From NCBI GenBank assembly GCA_024639405.1, contig JAHEIL010000046.1, positions 1 through 64,000 of the forward strand: 64,000 nucleotides of DNA, read 5' to 3'. Each line of letters opens with the position of its first letter. Position 1 is the stretch's first letter. This DNA is from Crocinitomicaceae bacterium (GTDB lineage Bacteria > Bacteroidota > Bacteroidia > Flavobacteriales_D > Crocinitomicaceae). Both the position numbers and the translations under genes were made by a program. Below the pieces are notes generated by a model. It ran no database searches and had not been told where the DNA came from. It saw nothing but the letters and a program-made list of their open reading frames with translations. Below, piece by piece: positions 19,101 to 28,100 of the stretch.

Positions 19101-22100
19101 TTGCATGTTCTCCACTACAAATAGTATCATTACTCACTAAACTTGCAGTAACTGTTGCAACTGGATTCACATAAATGGTAACAGTAGAAGATGAACCAGA
19201 GCAAGCTGCAGCTGATGGTGTAACGGTATAAATAACATTTTGAAGTTGAGCAGTTGAATTACTTAATTGTTGTGAAATACTAGATCCACTTCCAGCTTGT
19301 TCACCTATTATTGGCAATGTAATGGTTGGAATGAAATTAAAAGTTGTATTTAAAACAGTTGACGTCAATGCTATTGCAGTAGTTTCACCACTACAAATGG
19401 TGTCACTTGTAGGTGAAATTGATAAAACAGGTATTGGATTTACTTGTACTGTAGCAGAAATAGGTGTTCCAGTACAACCATTCAATGATGGTGTTACAGA
19501 ATATGTAATGCTTTGTGCTGATGTAGAAGTATTTATTAAAGTCTGAGAAATGGTGGATCCTGTTCCATTTGAAGCACCAGTAATGGATGAATTTGATGAA
19601 ACGGTCCAAGCTAAATTCGCATTATTGATTGAACTCGTAACTAATATGTTTGCCAAGGTATTACTACAAATTTCTTGTGAAATAGGAGATAATGTAACAG
19701 ATGGAATCGGATGAACAACGACTGTTGCAATACTTGTGTCACCTATACAACTTCCAGTTGATACAGTTATAGTATAAGTAACTAATCCAGGTATTGTAGA
19801 ATTATTGGTTAAATTTTGAACAATTGTCGAACCTGATCCATTTGTTGCTCCAGTTGCATTATTTTGAGATACTGTCCAATTAAATGTAGCTCCTGAAACG
19901 TTTGAACTTAAAGCAATTGAAACTGCTGTACCACTACAAATCGTATCGTCTAATGTTACAACAGTTAGTGTAGGTGTTGGATTAATACTTACCGTGAAAT
20001 TCATAGGCAATCCAATGCAACCATCCAGTGTAGGTGTAACTGAAATAATACCAGATGTTGTACCACCTGAAATATTTGCTGGTGCATTCCAAATTGGTAT
20101 ATTACCTGTTCCTGATAAGCCTAATCCAATTGTATTTGATGTGTTTGTCCACGTATAAGTCGCACCAACTGGAGTCGATGTAAAGTTAAATCCACCAATT
20201 GTATTCGTTGGACAAACTGCAACGTTTTGAACTTGAGTTGCAATTGGATTTGGTTTAACTTTAATAGTTAGTGTTGCTGGTAGACCTGTGCATCCATCTG
20301 CTGTTGCAACAATTTGATAAATTACTGAATCTACAACTAACGTATTATTAACCAATGTTTGATTAATTGAACTTCCTGAACCATTACTTGCTCCAGTTAT
20401 GGATCCACTATTAAGAACAGTGAATGTAAATGTTGGATTTGCTATCGAAGAAGTTAATGCAATAGATGTTGTTTCCCCAGAGCAAAGTAATGCTGAAACT
20501 GGAGTTGCAATAGAATTTGGTAAAGGTTTTACATTAATTGAATAAACAACAGGAGGGGCTGAACATGTTATATTATTATAAGTAAATGATAAAGATGAAA
20601 TATAATCAACAGGCAAAGTGCTTAAAGTTGAATTAGTAAGTGTTTGAACTGGGATTATTGATGTCCCATTGGTTGCTATACCAGTTATACCTGTTGGTTG
20701 TGTTGCATTCCATGAAAACGAGTTTCCTGAAGCAAACCCTGGAGCAATAGAAGAAACCAAATTTATTAAATTAGTAGTTGTACCCGAACAGATTGTTTGA
20801 TTTGCAGCTGAGAATGTTAAAACTGGAATTGGATTTACTGTAATTGTATACGTAGATCCTGTTCCTGAACAAGCACCTGTAGTTGTCGCAACATTTACTG
20901 TATAAACAATATTAATTGGTGAATTAGTAGTATTCACTAATGTTTGAACAGGTATTGTTGTTGTTCCTGAAGCTTGTGCTCCGCTAATTCCTGCTGGAAT
21001 GACTGCTGTCCATCCGATTTGAGCAGTTGAAGTTAAACTGCTAATTAATACTGCAGAAGTTGACGTTCCAGAACAAATCGTTTGATTTGGAACACTAAAT
21101 GATACCCCTGGAACTGGATTTACATTTACAGTAAAATTGGATGGATTTGAAGAACATCCTGCAGCAGTTGGACCAACAGATGTTGGTATTATAGTGTAAA
21201 CCAACGATTGAAGTTGAGGCGAACTATTGGTCAATACTTGATTGATTGTGCTTCCACTTCCATTTGACATACCTGAGACAGAAACATTTGGACTTACAGA
21301 CCAAGTAAATGATGTGTTTAGAATGTTTGATGTAAGTTGAGCATTCACAGCGGTATTACTACAAATCGTGTCTTCTGTTAAATTGATAGACAAAACGGGT
21401 AAAGGATATACTTCAATCGTGTACATAGAACTTGGCCCAGTGCACGAATTAATTGTTGCAGTTGCAGTATATGTTACGGTACCTGAAGTTAATCCATTAT
21501 TAACAATCGTTTGTGCTGGTATTGAAGTTGAACCAGATAATGATACACCTGTTAAATTGGATGGATTAGACACTGTCCAAGCAATTGATGAACCAATAAC
21601 ATCACTTGTTAAATTAATTGGTGATGACAATAAATTAGAACACAAGCTTTGATTTTGACCCGAAAAAGTAATATTGGGAATTGGTTCAATCGTAATTGTT
21701 CTAACTTTAGTTTCTATTGGACAGACATTATTTGTTGGATTTACAGTTGTAATCGTATACATTACAGATCCTTGAGTTGTTTGAGAATTTGTAAGTGTTT
21801 GATTAATTCCTGTTCCTGTGCCATTTGATGAACCAGTAATTCCAGCAGTTGGAGTTGCTGTCCATGTAAATGTTGTTCCTGTTACAGGACTTGAAATCGA
21901 CGCTGTAAATGCTTGCCCTGAACACAAAGTAGAATCTAAGACAATTACAGAAAGTGCTGGCTTTGGACTCACAGCAATCGTGTAAGTAACTGGTCCACCA
22001 GGACAAATTGAATTTCCAGAAGTACTTGCAGTGGCAGTTATAGTTGCCGTTAAAATACCTGATGTTGTATTTGTCAAAGTCAATGCTGGAATTTGATTCG

Positions 22101-25100
22101 TTCCACTAGTCGATGTAAAGCCATTCAAACCTGAAGGAACAACAGCTGTCCAAGTGATCGATGCATTTGGTGTTGGAGTTGTTAAATCTACTACTGAAGT
22201 TGTAGTTCCTGAACAGATATCTTGATTGGGTATTGAAAAAATTACAGATGGTGAAGGATTTACCGTAAAAGTATATACCCCTGAAGATCCTGAACAAGAA
22301 GCTGCAGTTGGTGTTACCTGATAAGATACTGTTTGAGATGAATTACTAGAATTAGTTAAAGTTAGTGGATTAATCGTTCCATTTCCTGTTAAAGGATAAC
22401 CTGATAAAGCAGCTGAAACAGGAGGGTTTGAAATAACTTGCCATGCATACGTTGTTGCTGCAACATCAGATGTAAATGAAACCAAAGATGATGCAACTCC
22501 AGAACATACGGTTTGATCAGTTGGTATTGTTATTATTGGTCTAGGATTTACTTGAATAGAATAATTAACCGCTGGACTTAAACAACCATTAACACTTGTT
22601 GCTTGTATTGAGTAAACAACAGCTTGTTGAGTTGAACCATTGTTAACTAAAGTCATCGAATTCAATGGATTTAAACCATTTCCAGTCATAAAACCAGTGA
22701 TATTTGAACCAGCAGATAGATGCGTCCATGCAATTGATGAAGAATTTCCTAATGTATTTGTAAATGTAACTGCTGAAGTAGCATCGTTTTCACATACAGT
22801 TTGCACCAACGGTGTAGAATTTATAATAGGTGTAGGATAAATCGTAATATTAAAATTAGAAGTGTCTCCAGGGCAACCAAAATAATAAGGTTTCACAGAA
22901 ACTAAACTTGTCATATTGACCAATGAATTATTGGCTGGTGCATTCCAAGAAGTTATTTGACCATTGCCAGATGCATTAATTCCAATCGATGGGTTGGTAT
23001 TAGTCCATGTATAGGTACAACCGGATGGAATTGTTGAAAATATTGCTGGTGTAATAGCATTTGTAGGACAAACAGCAATTGAATTTATCGGAGCTAAATC
23101 TGGAATTGGACGTATAGTTATCGTTGTATTAATCGGTAATCCTTCACATGAATTAGCAGTTGGAATAATTGTATAAGTAACGGTTCCATCTGCAGTTGTT
23201 GAATTACTTAATGGATTTGAAATAGTATTCCCTGATGAATTCGAGTTTCCAGAAACTCCTGCACTTGCAACAGATGACCATGCAAAGGTTGATCCAGTAA
23301 CAGAACTCGTCAAATTTATTAGTGTTGTTTCTCCTGAACATTGCGGATTCGTTGAGGTAATTGTTGCAGTAGCTACTGGAATAGGTTTCACTGCAATGGT
23401 ATAAGTACCAATAGATCCTGGACAACCTCCAACTTGTGTACTTGCTGATGCGGAAACAATTAAATTAACTGTTGTTGTACCATTATGAGATAGCGTAAAT
23501 GATGGAATAGTGCTTGAAGTACCAGATAGAGGCGTGGCTCCATTCAACCCGTTAGCATTGGAAATATTCCAAGAATACGTTACGTTTGGTGTTACAGTAG
23601 AAATGGTAATTGGGGCTGTTGTTTCGCCACTACAAATAGATTGTGTTGCAGGTGAAAAAGTAACAACTGGAGCAGGATTTATGGTAAAAGTAATTGTATC
23701 TGGAACACCTGAACAACCATTTGCAGTTGGTGTAACTTGATACGATAACGTATATGGATTCGCCCCTGAATTTATAAGTGTCATCGGTGAAATTTGTCCT
23801 GTACCACTAACTGTATAATTTGTAATTGTTGCAGGAATTGATCCTTGATTTAAAAGTACCCATGAATAACTTCCTCCAATGACAGAATTTGTAAATGTTG
23901 TTAACGTTGTAGGAATTCCACTACATTTTAGTTGATCCGCTGATAAAGTCACAACAGGAATTGGATTGACATTAATTGTGTAATTTACTAAAGCACTTGG
24001 ACAATTATTTGTTGAAATAGCTTGTAATGAATAAACAACAGCTTGTTGAGTTGTACCAGAATTGTCAGTTGTCATTACAGGAAGCGTTACTGTTCCGATT
24101 GAAGTATTATAATTGGATAAATTTGAACCAGCATTAACAAAATTCCAATTGATGGTACTTCCTACAAGATTACTTGTTAAAGGAACGGAAACAGATGGAT
24201 TACCTCCACATACTGTTTGAGCCAATGATGAATTTGAAACAACAGGAGTTGGATAAATTGTTATTGGTAACGTTCCTGTAACTCCATTACAACCATTGAA
24301 AATTGGGGTAATTAATATCGAACCTGTTATGTTTGTTGAAGAATTATTTAATGGTGCATTCCAATTTGGTATATTTCCAGTGCCATTTGCGCCTAATCCA
24401 ATTGCTGGATTTGAATTTGTCCACGTATATGCTTGTGCGACTGGATTACTTGTAAAGTTTGCAGGAGCAATGTTACCTGTTGGACAAACAGCAATTGGTG
24501 TTAATCCAGTCATTACAGCTTTTGGATTTACATATGCTATTACTGTAATTGGTGTTCCAGGACATTGACTTGCACTAGGTGTAACATCATAGGTAACTTG
24601 ACCAATTGTTAACAATGAATTTACTAATTGTTGTTGGATACTTAAACCAGAAGAAGTAGAATTTGCTCCACCTGTTATTCCTGCACCATTGGTTGCAACC
24701 CATGAAAAATTGGTGTTTGGAGATGTTGATGTTAAAGAAATATTTATGTTAGTATTGGAACAAATTGTATCATTACTCACAAAAGTAGCAATAGCATTTG
24801 GCGAAGGGTTTACAGTGATAATATAACTCGATGGTGTACCTTGACAAGTTTGTGCTCCACTTGTAGTAGCTATCGCTGTAAAAGTTATCGTTAATGGAGA
24901 AATTCCTGAATTCGTTAAATTAGAATAAACAGGGATCGTATTCGTTCCGGTTGAACCTGAAAAGTTTCCTATTCCAGCTTGAGCAACTGCAGACCAAGCA
25001 AACGTAACATTACTGGTTGTAGAGGTTAAATTTACTAATTGAGTCGAGTTTGTCCCAGTACAAACTGCTTGATTTGGAATAGAGAATTGAACAGATGGCG

Positions 25101-28100
25101 CAGGATTTACTGTTATTGTCATGTTCAACGCTGTCCCTGAACATCCATTTGCAGTTGGAGTAACTTGATAGATTAGATCATAAGGAGAAATTCCACTATT
25201 GTTAATGACAATAGCAGGAAATTGACCAGTTCCTGAATTAGGTTGACCTGTAATAGAAGCTGGAACTAATGTGTTTGTTAAATTCCAACTAAATGATCCG
25301 TTTGCAACTGAATTTAAAAAATTGGTTGCAATTGTAGCTGTACCTCCACATATAATTTGATCAGACAATCGTGTCAAAACAGGTGTTGGTTTTACTATAA
25401 TTTTATAAGTAAATGCAGGGCCATTACAGCCATTTTTAGATGGAATAACAGTATAAACTATTGTGTCAATTGTATTACTTGAATTTATTATTGTTGAAAT
25501 AACAGGAAGATTACCTGTTCCTGAAGCATTAAATCCTGTTAAGTATAATGAATTGGTCATTGCTGTCCAAGTATAACTGGAACCCGCTACACCACTTGTC
25601 CAATTCACTGCAACAGTTGATGATCCTGAACAAATTGTTTGAGAAACAGTTGTATTTGTAATACTTGGTGTTGGATTAATTGAAACATTAAATGTTGAAG
25701 GTGTTCCTGGACAAGAATTATACGTTGGTGTAACTTGAATTGTACTTGTAATTGGTGAATTAGTTGTGTTTATTGGGGCATTCCATGATGGTATATTTCC
25801 AGTGCCGTTTGCGCCTAATCCAATTGCTGGATTTGAATTTGTCCAAGCAAAAGTTGCTCCTGTGGGGTTACTTGTAAATGCAGTTGGGGTAATAAGTTCA
25901 CCTGGACATACAGTAATTGGAGTTAATCCAGTAACTAAAGCAACTGGATTCACAAATACCTGAACTGGATATGTAGCTCCTGAACATCCAGCAGCAGTTG
26001 GTGCAACTGTGTAGGTTGCTGAGCCAACTAAAGCTGATGTATTTTGTAAAGTTTGTTGAATTGCGCTTCCATTTGAATTGGTTGCTCCTGTAATTCCTGC
26101 TCCATTTGAAGCTATCCAAGCAAATGTAGTGCCCGTAACAGTTGAACCTAAATTTATAGAAGCTTGCGTATTGCTACAAATTGTATCGTTACTAACATAG
26201 GCAAATGATCCTACTGGTGTTGGTTTTACGATAATTGTTGCAGATGCAGGTGAACCAGCACAACTTGCTCCTGAACTAGTAGTTGCAAAAGCTGTAAATG
26301 TAACTGTAATGTTTGCATTGGTTGAATTTGTAATGTTTGTGAAAACTGGAATGTTACTCGTACCATTTATTGGTGTAATATTTCCAATTCCTGCTGGTAC
26401 AGTTGTACTCCATTCAAACGTGACATTTGATGTTGTAGAAGTTAAATTGATCGCTTGTGAATTGGTTCCTTGACAAATTGTTTGAGTTGGTATTGAAAAC
26501 TGAGTTACTGGCGCAGGATTTATAGTTATCGTATAATTTAATGCTGTTCCTGGACAACTATTAGCGGTCGGTGTAACTTGGTACGTTAATGTATAAGGCG
26601 CTGTGCCAGAATTGTTGATGATTGTTGCTGGAATTTGACCAGTACCCGTTGTTGGATGTCCAGTAATAGTGGATGGAACTGATCCTGGATTTAATAATGT
26701 CCATGTAAACGAACCTCCAGCAACTGAATTTACAAACGTTGTTACATCTGTTGAAACTCCTCCACATTTTGTTTGATTCGCAGATAAGGTTAATTGTGGT
26801 GTTGGATTAATTGTAATCACATATTGAATGGAAGGTCCGTTACATCCATTTTTGGAGGCGAATACAGTGTAAGTTACTGTTTCAGGCGTACTACCAGTAT
26901 TTACAATTGTCATTATAGGTAAATTTCCCGAACCACTAACTGTAAATCCACTTAGATTTGAACTACTTGAAACACCATTCCATGAATATTGTGGTGAGTT
27001 AACACCACTTGTCCATGAAACAAGTGTAGTTGCTACTCCAGAACATTTTGTTTGTGATAAAACTGTATTTGTAACACTAGGTGTTGGATTAATTGTAACT
27101 AAAAAAGAAGCTGGTGTTCCAGGACAAGAATTATACGTAGGTGTAACTTGAATTGTTCCACTAATAGCATTATTTGTTGTATTTGTAGGCGCATTCCATG
27201 ATGCCATATTTCCTACACCTGATACTCCTATACCAATTGACGAATTCGAATTAGCCCAAACAAAAGTAGCGCCTGAAGGATTACTAGTAAATACAGCTGG
27301 CGCGATTAATTCCCCCGGACAAACTGTAATAGGTGACAATCCTTGAACTGTTACAACAGGTTGAATGGTTAAAGATGCTGTGTCTTTAATTCCCGCGCAA
27401 CCATTTGAAGTTGGTGTAACAACATAATAAATTGTCTGAGTTGCATTTGATGAATTTGAAACTGTTACGTTAAAACTTGTTGATGGAGATGCTACATTTC
27501 CAGTAGATGTAGCTGTAATTCCTGAAGGTAAAGGAGGAATGATAGACCAAGCATAATTTGTAGGAGATAAAGTAGACGTTAAATTAAATGTCTTTGAGCC
27601 GCCTGAACAAATTGTTGCTAAATCTGGTGTGATCGATGCTGTTGGTAAAGGCTTTACAACTACTGTAACTGAATTTGTTGCAGGCAAACAAGGTCCTGCC
27701 GGATCATTGGTAGTTAAAGTAAGAATAATATTTCCAACATAGTTAGCTGGTGGAGCATACGTTGCATTTAAAGTTGTTGCATTCGGTGTAAACGAACCGC
27801 CAGCAACATTTGCCGTCCAAGTTCCACTGCTTGCCGCACCACCAACTGAACCATTCAACTGAATCGAACCGTTCATACAAATTCCATTTGGATAAGATCC
27901 AGGAGTAGAAATTGCATCATTTTCAAAGGTTAAAGTTGTTGTGCTTTGAACTACAGGACAAGGAGTTGGAGGTGTTCCTGATGTTAATGTAAGTGTAACA
28001 TTTCCAACATAATTTGGCGGTGGTGTATACGTTGCAGTTAACGTTGTTGCATTTGGAGAAAATGAACCTCCAGTAGGTAAAGCAGTCCAAGTTCCAGTAG

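Noticed and set aside
18889-27651. Possible CRISPR array, because of regular repeats
   Set aside because: The repeats are about 283 and 1420 bases, lie in one open frame and encode related protein domains. There are no short identical repeats with unique spacers and no cas genes.
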